A stretch of DNA of 64,000 bases from Nitrosomonas sp. Its GTDB lineage: Bacteria; Pseudomonadota; Gammaproteobacteria; Burkholderiales; Nitrosomonadaceae. The DNA lies in assembly GCA_024281995.1 (NCBI GenBank), contig JAMWZW010000002.1:1-64000 (forward strand), read 5' to 3'. The notes below the pieces were generated by a model. That model searched no databases. It saw nothing but the letters and a program-made list of their open reading frames with translations, and was not told the DNA's origin. Position numbers and translations under genes: made by a program. Of this stretch, positions 1 through 8,368 are shown piece after piece (the stretch's first letter is position 1; every line of letters starts with the position of its first letter).

Positions 1-1233
1 GAGATTCTTACCACTAATTCTGGAACAGATACTGCGGTATACCAGGATGTGTTCGCGAATTACATCTTGACCTTTGGTTCAACTGGTACGTTGTTTATTT
101 CACATAACCTGCCTATTGGCGGCGGCGGGGGTGGCGTAACCGACGAAGGGAACGATACGGTTCGCAATATTGAACGTATACAATTTGCTGACAGAATGGC
201 GATCATCGGAACCGGCGGGGATGACAATTTGGTCGGTACCGCTAATAACGATACGCTTTATGGATTGGCTGGCAATGACAGGCTCGATGGCCTAGGCGGT
301 GTCGACCAATTGATTGGCAGTACGGGTAATGATACTTATGTCGTCGATACCACGACCGACACGATTACCGAGTTAGCCGGTGCAGCCGCGGGCAATGATA
401 CGGTGGAGAGCTCGGTAACATTCTCTATAGCTACTGCGGGGACTGTCAACCTTGAGAACATTACTCTCACCGGTGCAAATGCCATTAACGCAACAGGTAA
501 TACTGGAGTCAATGTCTTAATCGGAAATGACAACAATAACACGCTTACCGGTGCTGCAGGCAATGATACGCTGACTGGTAATGGCGGTAATGATATTTTA
601 GCGGGCGGTCTGGGTAATGACACGATGAATGGGGGAGCCGGCGACGATATTTATATCATTGATAGCCTTTCCGATTCAATGACTGAACTGGCAGGTGGCG
701 GTATCGATAAAGTTCAAAGTTCGATAACGTTTACACTCGGTGCCACGTCTAACCTTGAGAATATCGAGCTTTTAGGGACGACGGCTATCAATGCTACCGG
801 CAATGATGATAATAATGCATTGACCGGTAATAGCGGTAACAATGCACTCTCAGGCGCTGGCGGTAACGATATATTATTTGGCTTCGGGGGTGCCGATATT
901 CTGACAGGCGGCAATGGTGAGGATACTTTTAGTTACACTCTCATTAATCAATCAACTCCTGGAGCGGCAGGTAGAGACAGTATTGCCGATTTCGTTTCCG
1001 GAACCGATAAAATTAATCTGAATGCCATCGATGCGAATGCCGGTGTTGCGGGTGACCAAGACTTCACCTTTATCGGTGGCGCAGCATTCAGTGGTCCGGG
1101 TCAAGTCCGCTACGTCAGTGGCACGGGTGTTTTTCAAGCGAATGTAGGAGGCGGTAATGGCAATGCTGCCGATTTCCAGATCAATTTGACTGGGGCACCT
1201 GTATTTAACGATTTGACTGATCTGATTGTTTAA
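1..1233 (+). CDS. RTX (hemolysin-type calcium-binding repeat) secreted protein, 5' end outside window
   Basis: The reading frame is open from base 1, so this is the C-terminal part of a longer gene; the GTG at 49 is probably only an internal valine. The visible 411 residues carry a segment typical of RTX proteins (NIERIQFADRMAI), then several glycine/aspartate nonapeptides of the GGxGxDxL type (for example GNGGNDILAGGLGNDTMNGG), which bind calcium outside the cell. The last 110 residues (from about DSIADFVSGTDKINL) form the serralysin-like C-terminal domain that carries the type I secretion signal. The same domain closes the metalloprotease at 13991-15424, so the two share an export route. 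No ABC transporter, membrane fusion protein or TolC gene lies in the window. The activity of the missing N-terminus is unknown. Confidence 0.85.
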   Translation, partial: EILTTNSGTDTAVYQDVFANYILTFGSTGTLFISHNLPIGGGGGGVTDEGNDTVRNIERIQFADRMAIIGTGGDDNLVGTANNDTLYGLAGNDRLDGLGGVDQLIGSTGNDTYVVDTTTDTITELAGAAAGNDTVESSVTFSIATAGTVNLENITLTGANAINATGNTGVNVLIGNDNNNTLTGAAGNDTLTGNGGNDILAGGLGNDTMNGGAGDDIYIIDSLSDSMTELAGGGIDKVQSSITFTLGATSNLENIELLGTTAINATGNDDNNALTGNSGNNALSGAGGNDILFGFGGADILTGGNGEDTFSYTLINQSTPGAAGRDSIADFVSGTDKINLNAIDANAGVAGDQDFTFIGGAAFSGPGQVRYVSGTGVFQANVGGGNGNAADFQINLTGAPVFNDLTDLIV

Positions 1234-1248
1234 TTTCTGTGACAAAAA

Positions 1249-1276
1249 GAGAATGCAGATCGGTATCTGCATTCTC
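1249..1276 (+). terminator. Hairpin after the RTX gene
   Basis: A perfect 12-bp stem (GAGAATGCAGAT / ATCTGCATTCTC) with a 4-base loop lies 15 bases after the RTX stop codon and is followed by CCAATTTT. It is a probable transcription terminator with a weak T-run. Confidence 0.65.
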
Positions 1277-1329
1277 CCAATTTTAATAGCAACAAAATAA
1301 TAATAATAAAGTAAACATCGCTTCAATAA

Positions 1330-1367
1330 AAAGCCGTCATGTGCTCGCATGCCGGCTTCTTTTTTTT
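1330..1367 (+). terminator. Second hairpin with strong T-run
   Basis: The arms AAGCCGtCATG and CATGcCGGCTT pair with one mismatch around a 6-base loop and are followed by a run of eight or more T. This is a classical intrinsic terminator, the second in tandem after the RTX gene. Confidence 0.7.
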
Positions 1368-1590
1368 AAAATGTATTTTGTTGATAATAAATATTAAATT
1401 CCATAGTGATATTACAAATGTACTAATTCAGAATCGTACATATGTACCAGTAAAAAGGTAACAATTTCCCATAGATTCAACGATGTAACATCCCTACAAT
1501 GCGTACTTGTGTAGTTCAGTATTAAGTTGAGTAGGCAAAGTAGTTGTTTTTTTGAACGTTGAACTTTTATATTCTATTGGAGATATTGAA

Positions 1591-2118
1591 ATGAAAAATA
1601 GCTTAAAAATGAAACTAGTAGCTGCAGCTATTCTGATGGCAAGTAGTGTTGCACAAGCTACCCCGACGCAAGCGCCAATTAATTGGTTTAACCATGATCC
1701 CGCTGAATTTGCAACATTTTATAGCGCAATCGGCCATACTTTCGAGCACGAATATTTGTTTAACCTGGGTAGCAACGTAAACGCATTGGCGACAGCCGTT
1801 TCAAATGATTTTGCAAATATTTTCAATATCACCGGCGGTAAGGTTGAATTGTTCAAGAATAATGGTGATAGCGATTATACCAATGACATATCAGTAGGAT
1901 CATTTGCATTTGATTCGACAGCAACAAATGGAACTTTTAATGCGTTGACGTCAGGCGATTACTATTATCAAGTAACCGGATCTGTTGCAGGGAATTATGG
2001 AGGTGGTTACCAATTATATTCAAATGTGAGTCCTGTTCCTGAGCCGGAAACTTACGCAATGTTGTTAGCAGGATTGGGTTTGATCGGATTTTCACTGCGC
2101 CGCCGTCAAGCTTCTTAA
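1591..2118 (+). CDS. PEP-CTERM sorting-domain protein
   Basis: A 175-residue exported protein of unknown specific role. The N-terminus MKNSLKMKLVAAAILMASSV is a signal peptide with probable cleavage after AQA. The C-terminus has the tripartite exosortase signal: VPEPETYAMLLAGLGLIG, a short hydrophobic stretch, then RRR. Such proteins are processed by exosortase (EpsH/XrtA type) and placed in the exopolysaccharide or biofilm matrix. An earlier TTG at 1552 is in frame, but the ATG at 1591 is preferred because GGAG lies 8 bases upstream and the signal peptide begins there. The middle region is rich in N, G, S and T and resembles the pre-peptidase-type beta domains seen in this class. No exosortase gene is in the window; the TIGR04073 protein at 47622-47984 belongs to the same biology. 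Confidence 0.88.
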   Translation: MKNSLKMKLVAAAILMASSVAQATPTQAPINWFNHDPAEFATFYSAIGHTFEHEYLFNLGSNVNALATAVSNDFANIFNITGGKVELFKNNGDSDYTNDISVGSFAFDSTATNGTFNALTSGDYYYQVTGSVAGNYGGGYQLYSNVSPVPEPETYAMLLAGLGLIGFSLRRRQAS

Positions 2119-2155
2119 GCAAGCAATCCGATTCGGGTTGAATTCATAACCAAAG

Positions 2156-2187
2156 CCACAAGGAAAATAATCCTTGTGGTTTTTTTA
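2156..2187 (+). terminator. Intrinsic terminator of the PEP-CTERM gene
   Basis: A 9-bp stem CCACAAGGA / TCCTTGTGG with loop AAATAA is followed by TTTTTTT. It lies between the convergent ends of the PEP-CTERM gene and hoxH. Confidence 0.85.
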
Positions 2188-2215
2188 TCTTGCAGATCTC
2201 ATCCTGAAAATTGAC

Positions 2216-3709
2216 TCAGAACTCTTTGTTTTCCAACATATGATGGATTCCACCTGCGGTATCTTTAGTCAACTGATCAATCTTATTGCCAGTACTATCC
2301 AACAGAGTGATCTGTAAAGGCATTTTACCCATGGCATGTGTTGCGCAAGATAAGCATGGATCATAAGCGCGCACTGCAACTTCCAGGTGATTTAATAAGC
2401 CTTCGGTGATTTCCTGTCCATCCAGATAGTGATTGGCTACCGATCGCACCGATTCATTCATTGCTTGATTATTGCTGGTAGTTGAAACGATCAAATTCGC
2501 TTTGCGGATCAATCCTTCGTCGTCGATTTGGTAATGATGAAATAACGTGCCGCGCGGTGCCTCGATTACACCGATGCCTTCTGGTTGATACTCGCCTTTT
2601 TCTACCATTAACTCCGTACCGGTGATTGTTGCATCATGCAGTAATTCGTGAATCGACTCTGCGCAGTGCAACAGTTCGATCATGCGGGTCCAGTGATAAG
2701 CAAGGGTGTGATGCACGAATTTTCCCTGGTTGAATACTTTGAAGCGCTGCCGCGCCGCTTCGGCCCGCGGTGTCGGTATGCTGCTGCAATTGTTGATGCG
2801 TGCAAGAGGCCCGACGCGATACCAACCGCGTTTACTTCCTAACGCAGATAAGTAAGGAAATTTTAAGTAGCTCCAAGATCGTACTTCTTCCTGCAGAATG
2901 TGCTGGTAATTGCAATAATCAAACTGATCGAAAATTAGTGAACCATCAGGGTAGCATGCACGCAATCCGCCGTGATAAAACTCTAATTCGCCCTTGCTTC
3001 CTGTAAGGCCGAGATAATTGCTGGGGAGCGTTCCAAAATCGTAATGTTCTGGGTGCTTGGTATGAATCTCTTCGTTCAGATCAAGCGCTTCCTGGCTCCA
3101 CTGTATGACATTGTCAATATCAGCGAGTAACTCGTCGCGCTCATGAATCGTGAGCGGCTTGTTCATACCCCCTGGCACGGTACCGGTACCGTGAATGCGC
3201 TTACCGGTAATCGCTGCAATGACTTGCTGGCCGAATTTACGCAATTTAACGCCTTTCAGCGCAATTTCCGGATATTTCTGCAGGACGCCGGCGATATTGC
3301 GTTGTACCGGATCGCTGCCAAAACCGAATAAGAAATCGGGTGAAGAGAGATGAAAAAAATGCAGGGCATGCGATTGCAGGATTTGGCCAAAATGTAATAA
3401 ACGCCGCAATTTCGTGGCGGTTGGGGTAAGCTGCCGCACGCCAATCAGTTGATCGACAGCCTTGGCTGCGGCCAGTTGATGGCTGACTGGACAGATGCCG
3501 CATAAGCGCTGTACAAGAAAGGGTACTTCCCAGTAGGGACGTCTTTGTATGAATTTCTCAAAACCGCGGAATTCCACAATATGAAACCGCGCTTCCTGAA
3601 TATGATTGTTTTCATCCAGCAGCAAGGTAATTTTGCCATGCCCCTCAACACGAGTAACCGGGTCAATTGCGATGCGGCGAGTAGCTGATTTGGGTTGGTC
3701 TGGTTCCAT
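2216..3709 (-). CDS. hoxH: NAD-reducing [NiFe] hydrogenase large subunit HoxH
   Basis: Catalytic subunit (497 aa) of the soluble NAD-linked hydrogenase (group 3d), which splits or forms H2 at the NiFe centre. Both nickel-ligand pairs are present: RLCGICPVSH near residue 70 and DPCLSCATH near the C-terminus. The N-terminal RIAIDPVTRVEGHG motif is typical of the family. In related enzymes a protease (HoxW) cuts after the final His of ATH; here 39 residues follow (AMGKMPLQIT...), so the protein is made as a precursor. It is the last gene of hoxF-hoxU-hoxY-hoxH, only 3 bases after hoxY. Neither the protease nor hyp maturation genes are in the window. The region is richer in G+C than its neighbours, which may indicate transfer. 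Confidence 0.95.
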   Translation of the reverse strand: MEPDQPKSATRRIAIDPVTRVEGHGKITLLLDENNHIQEARFHIVEFRGFEKFIQRRPYWEVPFLVQRLCGICPVSHQLAAAKAVDQLIGVRQLTPTATKLRRLLHFGQILQSHALHFFHLSSPDFLFGFGSDPVQRNIAGVLQKYPEIALKGVKLRKFGQQVIAAITGKRIHGTGTVPGGMNKPLTIHERDELLADIDNVIQWSQEALDLNEEIHTKHPEHYDFGTLPSNYLGLTGSKGELEFYHGGLRACYPDGSLIFDQFDYCNYQHILQEEVRSWSYLKFPYLSALGSKRGWYRVGPLARINNCSSIPTPRAEAARQRFKVFNQGKFVHHTLAYHWTRMIELLHCAESIHELLHDATITGTELMVEKGEYQPEGIGVIEAPRGTLFHHYQIDDEGLIRKANLIVSTTSNNQAMNESVRSVANHYLDGQEITEGLLNHLEVAVRAYDPCLSCATHAMGKMPLQITLLDSTGNKIDQLTKDTAGGIHHMLENKEF

Positions 3710-3712
3710 GTT

Positions 3713-4258
3713 TTAATCGTAACGCAATTGGGATTTGGAAATTACCGGTTCTTTCCCGGCCAGCATCGGTTCCAGTATGTGCAAAAATTGTTCCGCCGAA
3801 GGCGGGCAACCGGGCAAAAAATAGTCGATTGGCACGACTTCGCTTACCGGATAGACTTTGTCCAATAACAAAGGTAATTCGATGTCGTTGGGGATTTGCG
3901 GATTGGTAACGCCGGTTCCGCGCAGATAAACTTCCTCCAGGCAATCCTGCAAATCGAAATAATTACGCATTGCGGGTACCCCACCATTAATCGCGCAAGC
4001 GCCCACAGCAATCAAAATCGTGCAATGCTTACGGAATTCACGCAGCACGTGAACATTCTCAGCGTTACATACACCGCCTTCTATCAAGCCGATGTCACAC
4101 GGTTCAAAGTGTTTGATATCGGTAAATGGCGAACGGCTGAATTCGACGTGATCCAGTAATTCAGCCAAACGTTCATCCATGTCGAGAAAAGACATGTGAC
4201 AGCCAAAGCATCCGGCTAACGACGTGGTGGCAATTTTGATTTTAGCTTTAGCCGTCAT
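3713..4258 (-). CDS. hoxY: NAD-reducing hydrogenase small subunit HoxY
   Basis: The small subunit (181 aa) carries the [4Fe-4S] cluster next to the NiFe site and passes electrons to the HoxFU diaphorase. The cysteine motifs are in the expected order: CFGCHMSFLD (residues 17-26), GVCNAENV, GACAINGGVPAMRN and LPGCPPS. There is no Tat signal, in line with a cytoplasmic group 3d enzyme. The start overlaps the end of hoxU by 11 bases and the stop is 3 bases before hoxH, so the subunits are translationally coupled. Confidence 0.95.
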   Translation of the reverse strand: MTAKAKIKIATTSLAGCFGCHMSFLDMDERLAELLDHVEFSRSPFTDIKHFEPCDIGLIEGGVCNAENVHVLREFRKHCTILIAVGACAINGGVPAMRNYFDLQDCLEEVYLRGTGVTNPQIPNDIELPLLLDKVYPVSEVVPIDYFLPGCPPSAEQFLHILEPMLAGKEPVISKSQLRYD

Positions 4259-4979
4259 TGTTATCCTCGATACTTTCTTGTAAACCCGTTTCTTGTATAG
4301 TCAAACAGTCATAAATACGTTGGCCGATCGGTACTTGATAGCCTGCTTCCCTGACTAAAATGGCTCCCACCGGACAGATAGCCGCTGCCAGATCAGTTTT
4401 TTCCAGCCTGCTATCGGCTAACTTTCCACTTGCCGAATTAACGATCAAATGCGCATCGGTACCGCGCCCTGCAATGCTAAACACATTTTTTTTGTCGATT
4501 TCACGGCTGGCGCGCACGCACAAATCACACAAGATACAACGGCTGCGGTCAAGCACGATGTCGGGATGCGAAGCATCGATCTCGCGGCGTTGGTAAAACT
4601 GCGGAAAATGATCATCCAACATGCCCAAATAATACCCCATGGCTTGCAATTTACAATTGCCGGTTTTTTCGCAAGATGGGCAAATATGATTACCTTCGAT
4701 AAAAAGCATTTGCGTGATCGATTTGCGCGCTTCGTTCAGTGCCGCAGTATCGTTAACAATTTGCTGGCCTGCGGTTGCCGGTGTAATGCAGGCAGCGGTG
4801 GTTTTAGTGCCTATTTGAACCACGCACAAGCGGCAATTGCCGCTTGGCGTCAATCCCGGATAGTGGCATAAATGCGGGATATAGATTTTTGCAGCCAATG
4901 CAGCATCCATGACGGTTTGCCCCGGTGTAAACGGAATTTTCTGTCCGTCGATTTCTATGAAATTCGTGTCCGGTGACAT
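4248..4979 (-). CDS. hoxU: NAD-reducing hydrogenase diaphorase subunit HoxU
   Basis: A 243-residue iron-sulfur subunit matching the N-terminus of NuoG. It wires HoxY to HoxF. A plant-type [2Fe-2S] domain comes first (HLCHYPG, then CRLCVV and a further C), followed by the His-Cys3 [4Fe-4S] motif around HICPSCEKTGNC and then two-cluster ferredoxin motifs RCILCDLC and ICPVGA. The length is that of HoxU in soluble hydrogenases rather than of full NuoG. It sits 6 bases after hoxF and overlaps hoxY, in the invariant order of the operon. Confidence 0.95.
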   Translation of the reverse strand: MSPDTNFIEIDGQKIPFTPGQTVMDAALAAKIYIPHLCHYPGLTPSGNCRLCVVQIGTKTTAACITPATAGQQIVNDTAALNEARKSITQMLFIEGNHICPSCEKTGNCKLQAMGYYLGMLDDHFPQFYQRREIDASHPDIVLDRSRCILCDLCVRASREIDKKNVFSIAGRGTDAHLIVNSASGKLADSRLEKTDLAAAICPVGAILVREAGYQVPIGQRIYDCLTIQETGLQESIEDNNDG

Positions 4980-4985
4980 GGGTAG

Positions 4986-6746
4986 CTAGCCGGAATGCGT
5001 TGTATCGTGGCGCTGCCTGATTTGGCGGGCGCATGCAAGCGCATGATCCAGATCGAATTGTGTAGTCAATTGTTGCTTCAGATGAGGTTCAAACGTTTGT
5101 GGGAAGTCTTGCAAACTATCCAACACATGATTAGCTGCGGTATGTCCCAAACCGCAGTGAGAATGATGCTGAATCAAACCGCTGAGGCGCTTCAGCTCGG
5201 AAACGTCGTGCGCTGTGCCATGGCCATTGGCAATTCTATCCAGGCTGTTTTTTAGTAACTGCGTGCCGACGCGGCAAGGTGTGCAAAAGCCGCAACTCTC
5301 GTGAGCAAAGAAACGGGCAAAGTTGCGGTGAACGGTCAACAAATCTTGCTGTTGCCCAAATATTAGAAATGATCCGCCACTTGGCAAGTCTTCGAAACTA
5401 ATCGTGCGATGTAAATTTGCCGCACCAATTAGTTTCCCTGCCGGACCGCCAATTTGTATGGCTTGCACATCATACGCGCCGCAATCGTCAAGAATTTTCT
5501 GAATGCGTGTGCCGAAAGGATATTCGTATATTCCAGGAAAGCGGCAGTTCCCGCTAATGCTCAGCATTTTGCTGCCAGTCGAGTGTTCGGTGCCAACCGC
5601 TTTGAACCATTCGCTGCCATGTGCCATCACCTGTGCGGCTGCAATAAAGGTTTCGACGTTATTGACCACTGTGGGTTGCCCCCTATAACCATGAGTGACC
5701 GGAAAAGGAGGGCGGATGCGGGGGATGCCGGGTTTGCCTTCAAGTGATTCGATTAGGGCCGATTCTTCCCCGCAAATATAGGCGCCTGCGCCTACGACGA
5801 TTTCGATATCAAAGTGAAACTGCGCATTACCCAGAATATGCTTTCCCAGTAACCCTTTGCAGCGGCGTTGTTCCAGCACAGACAACAAGTGGCTGAGCAG
5901 GTAGCGATATTCGCCACGCAAATAGACAAAGCCTTTCTCAGCGCCGATTGCAAATGCGCAAAGCGTCATGCCTTCGAATAGCGCATCGGCATGCTGGTGT
6001 AACAGTAACCGGTCCTTAAATGTGCCCGGTTCGCCTTCATCGGCGTTACAAACGACATAATGCGCATGCCCGGGCGCATTGCGGCAGAACTGCCACTTCT
6101 TGCCGGTATTAAAACCTGCGCCGCCGCGACCGCATAATCCGGATTGTATGATGGTAGCCAGTATTTCTTCTGCACTTGTGCCCAACGCTTTTTTCAGTGC
6201 ACTGGCACAGATAAATCGTTCGCTCAGCAGTAAACTTCGATGATAGATACTTTCGTGTACCTCGAACCACTCCGTTGGCCAATTGGTTAATGGTGTATTG
6301 GCAGTAATTTTTTGCCCGATTGCGGCAATTCGATCCGTATTCAAGCGCGTCAGAGGTCTACCATTGACTAGCATGGACGCGCCATGATCGCACATGCCGA
6401 TACAGGAAGTTTCATCGATACTGACTATGCCGTCGTTACGGGTTGTTCCCGGCGTGACATGTAGTTGTTGAGCGAGCATCAGCTGCAGATTGTGGCCATC
6501 TTGCAAATAACCGCAACTAGTGCAGTTACTGAATAAAATATCAAATTGACCACGCGGTCGGGTAGAAAAAAAAGCATAAAAAGCGACAACCGCTTCGATT
6601 TGGCTGAGCGGTAGGCTGAATTCTGCGGCAACCTGCTGCATTGATTGGGGTGAAATATGCAGAAATTGTTGTTGCACTGCATAGAGACGATGCAGCAAAT
6701 GTTCCTGCGGCAAATCCAAAGCATTATGGGCGTGTAACGGCATCAT
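4986..6746 (-). CDS. hoxF: NAD-reducing hydrogenase diaphorase subunit HoxF (NuoE-NuoF fusion)
   Basis: Flavoprotein subunit that exchanges electrons with NAD(H). Residues 1-150 are a NuoE-like thioredoxin-fold domain, the rest is NuoF-like, as in the Ralstonia soluble hydrogenase (about 600 aa). The FMN/NADH site is clear: GLCGRGGAGFNTGKKW, CNADEGEPGTFKDR and GAGAYICGEESALIESLEG. The [4Fe-4S] motif is ESCGFCTPCRVGT with a later HCGLG cysteine. In the NuoE part four cysteines could bind [2Fe-2S], as NCTSCGY and SCIGMC; the first pair is CxxC instead of the usual CxxxxC. The start is uncertain: a TTG at 6785 would add 13 residues, two ATGs lie at 6746 and 6743, and none has a good Shine-Dalgarno. 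It is the first gene of the operon. Confidence 0.93.
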   Translation of the reverse strand: MMPLHAHNALDLPQEHLLHRLYAVQQQFLHISPQSMQQVAAEFSLPLSQIEAVVAFYAFFSTRPRGQFDILFSNCTSCGYLQDGHNLQLMLAQQLHVTPGTTRNDGIVSIDETSCIGMCDHGASMLVNGRPLTRLNTDRIAAIGQKITANTPLTNWPTEWFEVHESIYHRSLLLSERFICASALKKALGTSAEEILATIIQSGLCGRGGAGFNTGKKWQFCRNAPGHAHYVVCNADEGEPGTFKDRLLLHQHADALFEGMTLCAFAIGAEKGFVYLRGEYRYLLSHLLSVLEQRRCKGLLGKHILGNAQFHFDIEIVVGAGAYICGEESALIESLEGKPGIPRIRPPFPVTHGYRGQPTVVNNVETFIAAAQVMAHGSEWFKAVGTEHSTGSKMLSISGNCRFPGIYEYPFGTRIQKILDDCGAYDVQAIQIGGPAGKLIGAANLHRTISFEDLPSGGSFLIFGQQQDLLTVHRNFARFFAHESCGFCTPCRVGTQLLKNSLDRIANGHGTAHDVSELKRLSGLIQHHSHCGLGHTAANHVLDSLQDFPQTFEPHLKQQLTTQFDLDHALACARQIRQRHDTTHSG

Positions 6747-6887
6747 GCGATAAGTATAACGGGATTCATTACAAAGCAATAGCAACGCGGTGCAGTGTTT
6801 TTCCAGCAGCCGCGGCTCGACACATGACTTGTCTAAAGCGTATCTAATTGTCCGCCGCGGTAACGCAGATAGTTTTTCAACGGCTTG

Positions 6888-7934
6888 TTAAAATACAATC
6901 GTCCAGCCTGGATGCCTTGCCTGCTCCTGAGTATAGCTTACGCCACTGACTTTCAAACCCTCGTCATTGAGCAACGAGATAATGCCACCTTTGTTGGATA
7001 GCTCAATTTCGGGTCGAACGTGAAATACACGTGGTTCGCCAGGATTAAGTGTGCCTGTCAATGGTTTTTTGCGTTTTTGCGTGTCGGCTAGCGCCCATCC
7101 TTGCAGACTAATAGGTTGTGGAGAGGTGTTGAGCAAGATCACGGTTTCATCCTCAGGAGACTTGATCGTGTTCACTTGTGCGCCCACGATGCGTATCAGA
7201 CCATCGGGTACTTCATGTGTGGGCGGCCATGATGGTTGGTTTTCGCTACCAGGTTGTTGATCTGAAGGAATTCCTCCAGGCTGACTAGATATAGTATGGC
7301 CAGTGTTGTCGTCGGTGTGAATGGCTTGCGATTGGAACTTCAGAAACAGCGCTACCCATTGTTGTTGATTGGGAAACCAAAATAGCAGCCCACCATCTTG
7401 CCATACGCCATCATCTGACACAAAAGTGCCTGTATTACCTTGGTTCATGTGAATGTCGTGCACGCCGCGTCCGGGTTGAAAGCCAAAAATCTTGTCGCGC
7501 TTAGATTCCGGTCCCCACGGCTCGCCGAATGTGAACACCCATGATTCTTCATTAGCCATGGCGCGTTGTACATATTGATCGATTTTTTCGTTGAGATCGT
7601 TATCAGGTCCTGGCGTCGAAAATGGTAACGGCGTCATGTCAGCAAATGCAAATAGGTTTGCACGAATGTAATCTAGTGCAATACCTCCCGGCGCTGACGA
7701 CAGCGGATGCCAACCGGCATCCAATTGTTCTAACCTTGCCGTAATAGGGTGACGGAAATTCGCGACTATCAGAAATTGCAATTCCGACGGTGCGAGCTTT
7801 GATTTTACGTTAACAGCAAGGCGATAGCGCTCGTTATCATCAACAGCAAGTATCTGGTAGTGCGGGTTTTCTCCAGTACCCAAGCGTCTATCGATCGGCC
7901 TGGCTTTCAAGACACCATAATGCTTTAGTGGCAT
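6888..7934 (-). CDS. DUF2278 (YukJ family) protein with C-terminal lamin-tail domain
   Basis: A 348-residue protein of unknown function. Residues 1-210 match the DUF2278/YukJ family: MPLKHYGVLKARPIDRR at the start, then a conserved GRGVHDIHMNQGN motif and a WQDGGLLFWFP segment. A proline/glutamine-rich linker (about 225-245) leads to a lamin-tail-like beta domain of about 100 residues (GLIRIVGAQVN, ETVILLNTSPQPISLQGWAL). There is no signal peptide. A strong AAAGGAG precedes the ATG at 7934, fixing the start. It lies about 140 bases upstream of hoxF on the same strand, so read-through is possible, but nothing ties it to hydrogenase function. Confidence 0.85.
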   Translation of the reverse strand: MPLKHYGVLKARPIDRRLGTGENPHYQILAVDDNERYRLAVNVKSKLAPSELQFLIVANFRHPITARLEQLDAGWHPLSSAPGGIALDYIRANLFAFADMTPLPFSTPGPDNDLNEKIDQYVQRAMANEESWVFTFGEPWGPESKRDKIFGFQPGRGVHDIHMNQGNTGTFVSDDGVWQDGGLLFWFPNQQQWVALFLKFQSQAIHTDDNTGHTISSQPGGIPSDQQPGSENQPSWPPTHEVPDGLIRIVGAQVNTIKSPEDETVILLNTSPQPISLQGWALADTQKRKKPLTGTLNPGEPRVFHVRPEIELSNKGGIISLLNDEGLKVSGVSYTQEQARHPGWTIVF

Positions 7935-8368
7935 GTTAATTCTCCTTTAAAATTTCTAAACAAAATCTTACGGATATTGCCATCTTAAAACGAATGAGAG
8001 ATATAAAGCAATGAAAGGTGCTGCCATTTTTTCTAGAATGACATCGTTTGAGTTCTTGGATTCTTTGTGTCAGGTATTCGACTTGATTATGATCCGAGGC
8101 ACTATGGTTAACCAAATAACTTGGCTACATTCACTTTGATGCGATTTGCATCAAGCGGATTTTGTCGACGATAGATTTGATGGTGCCTTACAAAAAATCG
8201 TAATCGGTTTGCTGTTTCAAGGCCATTCGAATTAATTGTTGATGTACTTTTAGTAAATAGAATACCTTACTTCCAAGAAACAGAGTCTTGATAGTGCCGA
8301 GCTGGTTCAAAGTTTTTTCCTGTTTGCCGATAATCTTATTTATTTTTTTGCATGGTTGGCTTTAAGCT
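7935..8368. other. 434-base gap, possible decayed coding sequence
   Basis: No complete gene. On the minus strand, 8188-8361 is open for 57 codons without a usable N-terminal start, and encodes a protein-like stretch ending LKQQTDYDFL. A second open stretch in another minus-strand frame reads toward a stop near 8116 and ends NVAKLFG. The pattern of short, start-less, protein-like frames suggests relics of one or more genes. No family was recognised and no insertion-sequence ends were seen. Confidence 0.35.

Larger units (their letters stand above)
1234..1590. other. Intergenic region between RTX and PEP-CTERM genes
   Basis: Holds the two tandem hairpins above, then about 220 bases of AT-rich sequence without a convincing gene. 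It must include the promoter of the PEP-CTERM gene, but no clear sigma-70 or sigma-54 site stands out. Confidence 0.6.

Noticed and set aside
336..914. Minus-strand open frames opposite the RTX repeats
   Set aside because: They have repetitive S/L/P translations that mirror the RTX codons, with no domain or ribosome site; they are artefacts of the repeats.
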